A stretch of 12,500 nt of DNA, taken from Acropora yongei. Taxonomy: Eukaryota; Cnidaria; Anthozoa; Scleractinia; Acroporidae. Shown one piece after another: positions 1-7,375 of the stretch. A program made the translations under genes and the position numbers. The stretch is from assembly GCA_014634225.1 (NCBI GenBank), contig BLFN01000125.1, positions 259,443 to 271,942 on the forward strand. The letters are read 5' to 3'. The notes beneath the pieces were generated by a model. That model ran no database searches, was not told the DNA's origin, and saw nothing but the letters and a program-made list of their open reading frames with translations. Position 1 is the first letter of the stretch, and every line of letters starts with the position of its first letter.

Positions 1-304
1 TTAAAGCCGGAGTTCCATGCCCTCTGCTCCTCAGAGAGGAAGGCCTCTGCAAACTTTCTCTTTAGGGAGGACCTCGCCAAACAAGTACGCGATGTGAAAG
101 AAACCCATCGCATTGGAAACACGGTCGGTTTCCTCTAACAGCCACAGCCGTGGATATCGCCGTGACTCATGGTCCGCAAAAAGAGCACACAACAACAAGA
201 GCAGCTCCCACTCAAGACCACCTTTTTCGGGGAAGGGCACGCGACCGAACAGTCGCAAGAAAGTACCCTATCAGAAGAGCAGCAACCCTGCAGGGAAGAA
301 ATAA
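1..304 (+). pseudogene. DIRS gag-like ORF, C-terminal fragment, frameshifted
   Basis: Frame 1 from base 1 reads a stretch containing LFREDLAKQVRDVKE, resembling the conserved LFGxDL-like segment near the end of DIRS gag-like proteins, and stops at TAA 136-138. From about 113 the next frame reads a very basic, Ser/Arg/Lys/Asn-rich tail (SRGYRRDSW, then PPFSGKGTRPNSRKK) ending at TAA 302-304, typical of a nucleic-acid-binding gag tail. A one-base frameshift between about 112 and 135 would join the two, so this copy is probably broken. The tail overlaps the start of pol in another frame, as is usual for DIRS elements. The alternative is that the frame-1 stop is genuine and the basic tail is chance; its composition argues against this. 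Confidence 0.65.
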
Positions 305-627
305 TGCGTTCCCTCGAGCAAATCAAATTATCGGTGAGTGATTTTCCCAGCTTCATTACTTGTTCTCTTCGTGGTTATCTCCAAGCTCGTTGCGACAATT
401 TTCGGCCCGGATGTGTTTCGCATTCCTCTGACGCCTGGAGTCGGCTGACATCCGATAAAGAGATTTTATCTACTGTTTCTGGCATGGCAATAGAATTCGA
501 TAGCCCTCCTTGTCAACACTACCTTCCCCAATCTGTCAGATCAGATTTTGATGCACAAGTAATAGATTTGGAAATAGCAAAACTATTATCCAAACATGTC
601 ATCGAGCCTACTGGGCATAGCCACTAA
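169..627 (+). pseudogene. DIRS pol, N-terminal segment upstream of RT, ends at a premature stop
   Basis: ATG 169 opens a 152-codon frame overlapping the gag tail. Residues 1-50 are polar and uninformative. Residues about 88-150 (from WSRLTSDKEIL to IAKLLSKHVIEP) match the conserved segment just before the RT in DIRS1-like pol, where a W...D...L block leads into an LL..g.I motif. The frame stops at TAA 625-627, but the same frame continues after the stop with EIISDIFLRKKK, the usual lead into RT motif 1, so the stop is a nonsense change inside pol. A second lesion follows: the A-run at 654-662 is one base short of keeping frame with the RT at 663 onward. The enzyme would be cytoplasmic or nuclear cDNA-synthesis machinery in an intact copy. 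Confidence 0.8.
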
Positions 628-1682
628 GAGATAATTTCCGACATCTTTCTGAGAAAAAAAAAGATGGTAGCTATCGGATGATACTTAACCTAAAGAAACT
701 CAATCAATACACCAACAAAATGCATTTTAAGATGGACACCCTAAACACAGTCATCAAGCTCATTGAAAAAGATTCTTACATGGCCTCCATCGACCTTAAG
801 GATGCCTATTATTCTGTGTCGATAAGACCTTCGGACAGGAGATATCTCCGCTTTATGTGGCGGGGTACCCTTTTCCAATTCACTTGTTTGCCTAATGGCC
901 TTTCCTGTGCCCCTTGGAAATTTACTAAACTTCTGAAACCTGCTCTTTCTACCCTTCACCTAAGACGCCATGTGTCAAGCGCACATCTTGATGACATGTA
1001 TTTACAGGGGAAAACATACCAAGAGTGTGTAGGCAATGTTATTGATTCGGTCCGAGTGGTTGATTCTTTGGGGTTTGTCGCGCACCCTGTGAAATCCACC
1101 TTCATCCCTTCACAACGGCTCAAATTTTTGGGTTTCATACTGAACTCTGTCGAGATGACAATAAGGTTGACTCCAGAAAAAGCTACCGGCCTACAAACCG
1201 CCTGTAATATTTTGCTTGCCGACCCCTCCCCTACTATCAGGGACTTAGCACGCGTAATTGGAAAGATAGTGGCATGTTTTCCCGCCGTTTGCGGTGGGCC
1301 CTTGTACTATCAGTCCCTTGAACGCGACAAATTAAGTGCCTTACATGCCGATCAGTGGAATTTTGATAAAGAAGTCACGCTCTCGCCCCAGGCTGTCGAG
1401 GAACTTAAATGGTGGGGGAATAACGTGATCGATTCCTATAATGTCTTAACACGGGAAGGTCCAAATCACACCCTCACTACAGATGCCTCTATGGACGGCT
1501 GGGGAGCAGTGTTCAGAACTCGCTCCACTGGCGGCCTATGGGCCGCACAGGAGGCTAGAAATCACATCAATTATGGGCCGCACAGGAGGCTAGAAATCAC
1601 ATCAATTATCTTGAACTTTTGGCAGTTTTTCTCGGGTTACAGGCTTTTTGTTACTCCCTTCACAATACACACATCCGATTGA
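628..1682 (+). pseudogene. DIRS pol: reverse transcriptase and start of RNase H
   Basis: The frame entered at 663 and opening with ATG 678 encodes an RT of the DIRS/Ty3-related type. GSYRMILNLKKLN begins finger motif 1. The first catalytic Asp lies in SIDLKDAYYS (codon 792-794), and the catalytic pair in AHLDDMY (990-995). Conserved CLPNGLSCAPWKFTKL lies between them and LKFLGFIL follows. RNase H starts at LTTDASMDGWG, whose first acidic residue is the Asp at 1482-1484. The correct frame is lost inside an exact 35-bp tandem duplication (1537-1606). After it, this frame runs on as nonsense to 1682 while RNase H continues in the next frame. The RT core residues are intact, so decay has hit the boundaries of the domain and not its active site. 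Confidence 0.92.
1537..1606 (+). repeat. Exact 35-bp tandem duplication within RNase H
   Basis: Bases 1537-1571 and 1572-1606 are identical over all 35 positions (unit begins TATGGGCCGC and ends CACATCAAT). Since 35 is not a multiple of three, the second copy shifts the RNase H reading frame. Counting one copy only puts the first RNase H Asp and the downstream Glu (1613-1615) in one frame. Perfect identity suggests a late event relative to the other lesions. Confidence 0.97.
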
Positions 1683-2203
1683 TGATAGACAATACTATCG
1701 CTGTAGCTGTGATAAATCATATGGAAACGTGTCATTCAGATATTTTGAACAAGCTATCTAACCAATTGTGGTTATGGTGTCTCTCACGTAACATTTGGAT
1801 CAGTGCAGCTCACATAGCAGGGAAATTCAACCAGCTGGCTGATCTAGAATCGCGCCAAAATAAAACGGATACCGAGTGGATGCTTACTAAGAACTCCCTT
1901 TCACGTGCCTTAGCGCAGTTGAATTTCCCCCCGGAAATAGATCTTTTCGCTTCGAGGCTGAACACGCAGTTCACCCGATATGTTGCATACCGGCCTGACC
2001 CAGGTGTAGTCGCCATTGACGCTTTTTCCCTTGACTGGTCCACTCTTGCATGGTTCCCTCTGGCTATGAAAATGGCAACTTGCAAGAATGTACACCTCCG
2101 GGCAGACAAATATCTCCTGCACCTCCCAAGCCGTCCCAATGTGACCCACCCACTACACAAGCAACTCTCCCTCCTAGTTTGTCTCTTATCAGGCAAACCC
2201 TAA
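1572..2203 (+). pseudogene. DIRS pol: rest of RNase H and conserved post-RNase H region
   Basis: After the duplication, the frame reading INYLELLAVFLGLQAF supplies the second RNase H acidic residue (Glu, 1613-1615). The third is the Asp of LMIDNTIAV (1688-1690), and the fourth the Asp of FNQLADLESR (1841-1843), so the DEDD set survives, split over two frames. From about 1920, IDLFASRLNTQ and PDPGVVAIDAFSLDW match the segment that follows RNase H in DIRS1-like pol, often discussed as methylase-like. The end, LPSRPNVTHPLHKQLSLL then LSGKP before TAA 2201-2203, matches the usual pol tail. About 40 residues expected between FSLDW and AWFPLA are missing near 2034-2046, which I read as an in-frame deletion. 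The tail overlaps the recombinase ORF in another frame. Confidence 0.85.
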
Positions 2204-3201
2204 CAGGTCACGGCATCTCTACAAAGGCCAAGGACATCATAATGGCTTCCTGGTGTACAGGAACTACTAAACTGTATGAGGTCTACCTAAAACGGTGGGA
2301 ACAGTTCTGCCAGTCACAGGGAATCAATCAATTCGACACTAGTGTGGAGAATGGCATTGATTTTCTGGCAACCTTGTTCACCTCTGGTTTAGGTTACAGT
2401 GCAATAAACACTGCTCGATCGGCACTGTCTTCTGTCCTAATTCTCCCCAACAACATAACCTTTGGTGCACATCCACTAGTGGCTCGGTTCCTAAAAGGCG
2501 TTTTTGAACTTAAGCCTTCTTTGCCAAGATATAGCTCCATCTAAGACGTCAGCATAGTCCTTCAACACCTCAGATCCTTGGGACCCCCAACACAGTGAGA
2601 CCTGAAGTCCCTCACTAAGAAGACAACTATGCTCCTTTGTTTATTAACGGGCCAGCAATGTCATACCATCACGAAGCTGGATACCGCCCTTATGCAAGAA
2701 CTTCCAGGGACGATTGTGTTTACTATTGGCGACAAACTCAAAACCACCAGGCTAGGGAAGCACCTCGCACCCATAGAACTACTGGCATACCCGAGAGACA
2801 AGTCGATTTGCGTAGTGTCCCACTTGAAGCAATACATAGCGTGCACAAAATCAATTCGAGCGACGCACAATACCAAGCTACTTATCAGCTATGCAAAGCC
2901 GCACAAGCCAGTCTCCAACTCCACCGTAGGGAAATGGGCCAAAAATGTTCTAAAGGACTCAGGAATTGATACAGGAACATTCTCCGGCAACAGCGCTAGA
3001 CCAGCCTCTACCTCGTACGGTGCCCTGACTGGCCTCACTCTAGCAGAAATCCTCAAAGCAGGAGGTTGGACCAATGCCCAAACTTTTGCCAAGCATTACC
3101 ACAAACCAATTGAAGTGAACTTTGGAGCCAGCACTCTCAGCCATTTCCAGAACATTTCCGAAAAGGAAGAATTTTCTCTTATTATTATATTCAGTGTATG
3201 A
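2050..3201 (+). pseudogene. DIRS tyrosine recombinase (YR), two stops and two lost catalytic residues
   Basis: The frame from ATG 2050 (start uncertain, overlapping pol) reads a SAM-like core-binding domain around YEVYLKRWEQFC, then the catalytic domain. Stops lie at TAA 2542-2544, where a Trp is expected before DVSIVLQHL, and TGA 2596-2598. After them the frame resumes at TKKTTMLLCLLTGQ and runs to TAA 3199-3201. Against the YR signature R...H-x-x-R...H/W...Y: the first Arg, normally in a GQR motif, is Gln (CAA 2656-2658); the His of HSxR is Asn in GNSAR (AAC 2989-2991); the second Arg (2998-3000), Trp of GGW (3067-3069) and nucleophilic Tyr of KHYHKP (3097-3099) remain. An intact protein would integrate circular cDNA in the nucleus. 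This one cannot be active. Confidence 0.92.
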
Positions 3202-3368
3202 TTGCTTGCTATCATCGCGCTGTCATGCAACACTGGGTTGCGGCAGATCATTTGATAGCTACGTTGTACTTACTATGATATTAAACTACTATATATGTTG
3301 GGTTTCTCTCCCTCCCTGTGTTCCTTATTGCTGCGGTTACCTCGCATGGCCAGCTCTTTCAAGTCTCA
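3202..3368 (+). other. DIRS 3' untranslated stretch between YR stop and palindrome
   Basis: This short stretch lies between the recombinase stop and the first inverted-repeat block. Its open frame at 3122-3373 overlaps the YR end and is rich in Cys, Leu and Tyr without a recognisable domain, so I treat it as non-coding. It contains a pyrimidine-rich tract (TTTCTCTCCCTCCCTGTG, about 3302-3319). Confidence 0.6.
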
Positions 3369-3636
3369 TGTAGCTCCGCAGTGACTAGGACTGGTGACGA
3401 GGTAGAATTCTAAAATTAAACAAGACTTACCTTAAGTCGATATTTGATTGGAATTCTATCTCGTCGCCAGTCAGGAACGGAGGAGTTACATTCCTCCCCC
3501 TCTGCTCACGCTCAGGGTTTTTTCAAGATTGACTAGCTAGCATGCGCAAGCTTCTCATGTAACTCCTCCGTTACTGACTGTCAATGAGAATTCCAATCAA
3601 ACATCGACTTAAGGTAAGCCTCGTTTAGTTTTAGAA
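3369..3636. repeat. Nested palindrome: DIRS 3' inverted repeats and internal complementary region
   Basis: Two overlapping inverted repeats are visible. The larger pairs 3408-3490 with 3558-3636, arms of 83 and 79 bases with few mismatches, containing CTTACCTTAAGTCGAT and its complement, and GGAGGAGTTACA against TGTAACTCCTCC, around an unpaired 67-base spacer (3491-3557). The smaller pairs 3369-3410 with 3451-3490 (ACTGGTGACGAGGTAGAATTC against GAATTCTATCTCGTCGCCAGT) around 3411-3450. Block 3451-3490 belongs to both, so the two hairpins exclude each other. In the DIRS replication model the internal complementary region repeats both termini in inverse orientation and guides circular cDNA formation. 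This layout fits such a region followed by the right terminal repeat. The left repeat is not in the window, so the sub-boundaries are inference. Confidence 0.85.
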
Positions 3637-4522
3637 CTTTCTGTGGGGTTATGCAATTGTCTTCACTTGTAGTAGAGCCAGTGACTACGTTTATAAGTAT
3701 AGAAAAATCAAAAACATTGAAATACAGAAGCAAATTACAGGAACAAAGGTTGAATCCACTTTTAGAAAAAAACAAAGCCTGTTTTTACCAAGGAAGACAA
3801 CTGCATGCATGAGTCTTCAAAACTGACTTTAATTGTACTCTAAATAACTTGCTACTCTTAATAAATTTCTCAATTTTCTTTTCAGATCGTCAAAATAAGA
3901 ATAAATAAAGTGGTGAGTTGCTATTGACTACCATTTACTTCCAAGTTTCCAAGAAGAATTGAACAAGTTGTATTTGGTATTCAGGTACACTTTTTGAGAG
4001 GAAGCTATCAAAAATATTTTCAAATGACTAATTCTATTTTTGCCTAAATATGGAAAAAATTATAACTTTTAATAGACGTTCCTTACAAACGTTTATTGTG
4101 GTCTGAATTAAAGGAGCTTTTCAAATTTCCATTGGTTATAAATGTCTTTCAGAAGGAAATATGTGCTAAAGATGATACATTGTAATACCAGTAACTCATA
4201 GAGCTAGCAAAATAGCCTATTTAAGGTTCTGCTCACCATCACCTGCTGTGATGCATTCAGTCCACAAAATTCAATAGACACATTCACTAACCAATATAGT
4301 AAAGGGCAAAAGGCTCTTGCCAACATGGAACAACCATTTTTTGTGTGACCGACCCTCCCAAGGCAAAATGGCCTTCAGGAAGTTTCCATGGATACACCTA
4401 GACAAATTAATTACCCATGACAGTCAAACTGGCTCAACCAATCATGAGGTAGTTAAATGTGCCAAACATTACAAATAGCATGCTGTTTGAATGCCGTGTC
4501 TATCTTGAGAAAATGAATATTG
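3637..4522. other. AT-rich stretch with no recognisable gene
   Basis: No frame on either strand carries a recognisable domain. A good splice-acceptor-like string, TCTCAATTTTCTTTTCAG, ends near 3886, and a GTGAGT follows at about 3913, but the implied exon would be only about 27 bases, so I do not call a gene. The 3' part (about 4200-4500) is less AT-rich and could be an unrecognised repeat. Confidence 0.5.
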
Positions 4523-4537
4523 AATCAATCAATCAAT
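4523..4537 (-). repeat. (GATT)n tail of the LINE remnant
   Basis: On the + strand this is (AATC)n, followed by AATAAAACAAATAAATAATC. Read on the - strand, a (GATT)n run sits directly downstream of the RT remnant, as in LINEs that end in a short-unit microsatellite in place of poly(A). Its position supports 4523 as the 3' end of that insertion. Confidence 0.65.
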
Positions 4538-4590
4538 AAAACAAATAAATAATCAATTGAGGAAATCACAGTATGAAGTAAAAGGACAAA

Positions 4591-4640
4591 CATACAGAAA
4601 GCAAGAAGCAAGCAAACAGCAAGCACACATCAGCAAAGAA
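4591..4640. repeat. AGCAAGCA-like low-complexity stretch
   Basis: Irregular reiteration of AGCAAG and AGCAA (CAAGAAGCAAGCAAACAGCA) lies inside the presumed 3' untranslated part of the LINE remnant. It is probably decayed simple sequence. Confidence 0.4.
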
Positions 4641-5500
4641 TTAAGACTAATGAAGCATTAATAACTAATTAAATAAATAACCATATCTCATTTTATTGGC
4701 AAGAGATTAAATGGGCTTTTTGTAGAGTTTCTTAAATTGGTTTGGGCTTTGAAATTGTTTCAGCATCAAGGGGACATTTTCCAAAAAAACTGAAGCAGAG
4801 TACTTAAACGTGAATTAACCCATGTTGATCCTAACATTTTGCCAGTAAAATTTGAGTTTAGTTAAGTTCCTTGTGTTATAAGAGTGACCAGTCTCCACAG
4901 GTGTTAGAAAATTGTGAAAAATGGAAGGAACAGAAGAAGGATTGTTGTATAATTTAGGTGGCTGCAGTGAGCAGATTTTAAATTTAAAAAAATTTCTTAT
5001 AACTCTGAGAATATCAAGAATTTGATAGTGTAGGAAGGTAGACTCTTGTTTGTTGGCAAAGAAGATACCATGAATACATTTATTTTGCATTGTACAGATT
5101 TTACTTAAATAAGTTTGATAGATGTTGCCCTAAGTCATCACTCAACGATTAAGATACCTGGGTAAATGTGTGTATAATACAGTTGCCTCAGCATTTTCAA
5201 ATTCAAGTAATTAGATCCGTTACAGAGGAAGCATAGATTTTTTACTAATTTATTGTGTAAATGTGCTACTTGACTTTTACAATTCAGGTGTTCATCTATA
5301 AGCATATACCAACATAATTGATACTGGCTTTACGTTCACTGTGTAGGGTATTAATGTTGCGTATAGCAAGTTTCTGTGGAGATGTCATCAGCACAACTTT
5401 TGTTTTTTCATCACATTTACAGACAGCTTATAAAGGTTGAAATAGTTTAGCACTTTGTGAATTGCTGCATGAGTTCATAATGGATACAGAAGCGGTAGAG

Positions 5501-6231
5501 TACGAGGATACAGACAAAATCAGATATACCTTGATTCAAAAAGATCACCTGGGTGATTAGAGTCTCATGAAGGACTGCTGTTGGAAACTGGTGCTTCAAC
5601 AACCTGAGCGAAAGCCATCTTGAGAGTCAAAACCAAACAACCAACCAAACAGCAGAAGCTGGAAAAATCCACAAGCTAGTCCTCAACCAAGAAAACCCTG
5701 AATGTCAAGTGTGGACCCCGCAGAAACAGAGAATACAACTCTTAATATGTTGGAGGTCCAACAGACAAAAACATCTGAAGAAAAAGACGAAAGGATGGTT
5801 CAGGCATTGATTAAGTCTCAAGAGGATGTTTCCAGGAAACTTGGGGAGATTTTTGTTAAGAAAAAACTGCTTCGTTTTTTAATACATTATCTTCAACTTG
5901 TTGCCTTTTAATAGCAAACACCTGTCACAACCATAAATGGCAAAGCATTTGAATGCTTTTTGTTGTTGCTTTTCACAATACTGTAGGACTAATAACAGCA
6001 CAGGTTATGCACAACTTTTAGGACAAATTTCTTTCTACAGTTTATGAAGGATCTTAGTTAGTACAAATCACCCTGTTAAGAAATATAAATTTTATTAATG
6101 CTGAACATTCATTAGACCCTCTCAGAGACTGTGAATTTACTGTGCAAATAAACGTTGTACTGTTTTTGACATCTCGTGTTTTAAAGCACATTTAAAGAAT
6201 GCAACCTTGACAATACTGGTTTGGTACATGC
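5501..6231. other. Unassigned stretch between LINE and Harbinger remnants
   Basis: I recognise no domain here. A simple CCAAACAACCAACCAAAC run lies at about 5632-5650. The part at 5540-5640 has a less AT-rich, coding-like texture (GTGCTTCAACAACCTGAGCG) that may belong to an unrecognised dispersed repeat. The only notable ORF is listed separately. The rest, 5912-6231, is AT-rich and featureless apart from short AATAAA-like strings. Confidence 0.45.
5702..5911 (+). CDS. Small charged ORF of unknown origin, possibly an exon or repeat-encoded fragment
   Basis: A 69-codon ORF starts at ATG 5702. Residues about 20-52 are rich in Glu, Lys and Gln (TSEEKDERMVQALIKSQEDV) and could form a helix or short coiled coil. 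The last 15 residues are hydrophobic and look like read-through: a GTTAAG at about 5853 could be a weak splice donor, after which the base composition turns AT-rich. No family is recognised, no partner exon is visible, and the upstream 150 bases may be a dispersed repeat. It may be a captured first exon, a fragment of a mobile element, or chance. Confidence 0.2.
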   Translation: MSSVDPAETENTTLNMLEVQQTKTSEEKDERMVQALIKSQEDVSRKLGEIFVKKKLLRFLIHYLQLVAF

Positions 6232-6900
6232 TCAATGACAACCTTCACAACTTCTCACAGCTTCAGTTGAAACACCAAGATAATTGTCTTCCTCATCACC
6301 ACTGTCACTTCCTAAATCAACTTCCTCATTTCTTAAAATGCAGACGTTCTGTAAGATAATAACACCTAATGATAAGGTCTGGAATTCTGTTGTGGTCCTC
6401 GTCCAGGCCTTTCAGTATGACTCTCCATCAGGCCAGGCACATATATATAGTCAGTGATTATTCTCACACAAGGAACTTCCTTATTCAGCTTTTTGTGATC
6501 TTCAGTCAGACCGGTTACCTTTAAGAACTGGAAGACGCCATGTCTTTAGTGGGTATATGGCTTCCATCAACTGTCGCAACTACATTCAAAACCTCCCCCT
6601 TCATAGAAAATCCTCCAATATTTTTTAATAACATCTGCTCTTGGAGAAGGAAACTTTATGACCTTGTGTTGGAGGCTCAACGGTTCTGGTAAAATCCATA
6701 CCAGAATTTAATTGGTGTATACCCTGATCATTAATCCACAGGATTCATGGCATTCATCAGTAGCTAAACACCATAAACTAAAGGCAACTTGCTTGTCGAC
6801 AAGTACAGCCTCTTGAATTCCAGTGTTTTGATGTCTTTGGTTTGTGCCTACACGCTGACAGATGAGTTCAAACACTCTTAGAGATACTCAAAAGTTCTCT
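6232..6900 (-). pseudogene. PIF/Harbinger-type DDE transposase (HARBI1-like) remnant
   Basis: Read on the - strand, the frame carries FELICQRVG, VDKQVAFSLWCLATDEC and IKFPSPRADVIKKYWRIF, then VVATVDGSHIPTK, which matches the GAIDGTHI block holding the first catalytic Asp of HARBI1/PIF transposases (codon at 6568-6566). Near the C-terminus IPDLIIRCYYL and then QNVCILRNEEVDLG correspond to the usual I.aCcvLHN.c region, and the frame ends at a stop at 6232-6234. Lesions: TGA at 6888-6890, TAA at 6708-6710, a frameshift in a run of five G near 6595-6599, a stop at 6521-6523, and another frameshift near 6345. The part between 6520 and 6400, which should hold the second Asp and the Glu, is unrecognisable and probably deleted. 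I found no terminal inverted repeats or TTA-type target duplication, so element ends are undefined. Confidence 0.8.
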
Positions 6901-7065
6901 TACCACCAGTGGTCCATACCAAACCATTAAGAGGTCAATGAAACCAGTTTTGTTGTTGCTGAAATACCAAAGCATGTCCCAGTTGATGAAAGATGAGTCA
7001 ACATGTTACTGAAGACAAAACGAAAAACTGCAACCTCTCCAAAAAGCAGATTTGTTGTAACCCGT
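6901..7065. other. Short unassigned stretch 5' of the Harbinger remnant
   Basis: This is the expected position of the transposase N-terminus on the - strand, but no frame keeps a recognisable motif. It may be its decayed 5' coding part. Confidence 0.3.
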
Positions 7066-7274
7066 GATGGTGCTCACTTACTAAAGATTAGCACTGTGTA
7101 TCGTTTTCCCGTTGCTTTCCATAACCAAACCACTAATTCTGTGGTGAACACTGACTGAAATTGGTATTTCAGAGTTCGCAAATGGAAGAAAAGACTTATT
7201 ACAACAACTGAGGCAAGAATAATTAAGTCACAGACTTCTCAGCAAGTTAATTCCACTCAAGAATATTTTATTGC
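7066..7274 (+). repeat. Direct repeat, copy 1 (~209 bp)
   Basis: Starts GATGGTGCTCA and ends near TTTTATTGC. It aligns in the same orientation with 7778-7977 along almost its whole length. Shared blocks include ACCAAACCACTAA, TTCTGTGGTGAACAC, TTGGTATTTCAGAG, AAGACTTATTACAACAACT and CAAGTTAATTCCACTCAAGAA. This copy has about 20 extra bases (around 7216-7236). The repeat is of unknown family. Confidence 0.88.
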
Positions 7275-7375
7275 ACTAACCAAATTTAAAAAATAGAGTG
7301 CTGGGTCGCTTTACTTATTTCATTTAGAGGTAGCATTAAAAGTGGCAAAAATTACCAAAAGCATTTCATGATTTC

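Larger units (their letters stand above)
1..3636 (+). mobile_element. DIRS1-like tyrosine-recombinase retrotransposon, 5' end outside window, defective
   Basis: The order gag-like tail, RT, RNase H, tyrosine recombinase, then a nested inverted-repeat 3' end identifies a DIRS-order retrotransposon. Such elements carry a tyrosine recombinase instead of a DDE integrase and end in inverted or split repeats instead of LTRs. The right boundary is set at 3636, where similarity between the two arms of the 3' palindrome stops. The left inverted terminal repeat and most of gag lie upstream of the window. All ORFs are interrupted, so this copy is non-autonomous. The stretch is less AT-rich than the DNA after 3640, as expected for a transferred coding element in an AT-rich host. 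The family assignment is confident; the exact right end is inferred from repeat structure alone. Confidence 0.93.
4523..5500 (-). pseudogene. LINE reverse transcriptase remnant (3' half), heavily decayed
   Basis: Read on the - strand from about 5500 downward, pieces of a non-LTR RT appear in order: a KLSVNV segment (about 5420), SINYVGIC then a degraded EHLN block (about 5310), LNLKMLRQLYYTHIYP (about 5170-5220), GNIYQTYLSKICTMQNKC (5130 down), then HSYNTRN, RINMG, FTFKYSASV and PNQFKKLYKKPI, ending at a stop at 4707-4709. These match the thumb and C-terminal part of LINE pol of the CR1/L2/Rex kind. In-frame stops include TAG at 5130-5132 where a Trp precedes GN, and TAA at 4815-4817 after RINMG; a frameshift lies near 5155. 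The (GATT)n tail at 4537-4523 marks the 3' end. The catalytic YADD region is not found, so this looks like a 5'-truncated copy. The exact clade is uncertain. Confidence 0.8.

Noticed and set aside
31..356. Minus-strand ORFs at 31-258 and 135-356
   Set aside because: They are antisense shadows of the gag/pol overlap and have no recognisable domain.
741..1138. Minus-strand ORFs opposite the RT (741-959, 956-1138)
   Set aside because: The + strand carries clear RT motifs here; the antisense frames have none.
1810..2196. Minus-strand ORFs of 128 and 79 codons
   Set aside because: They are antisense to the RNase H and post-RNase H region, which has strong family matches on the + strand.
2637..3092. 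ORFs at 2637-2969 (+), 2661-2876 (-) and 2889-3092 (-)
   Set aside because: They overlap the recombinase catalytic domain in the wrong frame or strand.
3581..3775. Minus-strand 64-codon ORF across the DIRS right end
   Set aside because: It straddles the palindrome and flanking AT-rich DNA and has no motif.
3840..3925. A possible exon between an acceptor-like and a donor-like string
   Set aside because: The exon would be about 27 bases with no partner exons, and such strings occur often by chance in AT-rich DNA.
4500..4640. Short reiterated units considered as a CRISPR array
   Set aside because: The units are 4-8 bases without spacers of regular length, and the context is a eukaryotic LINE tail.
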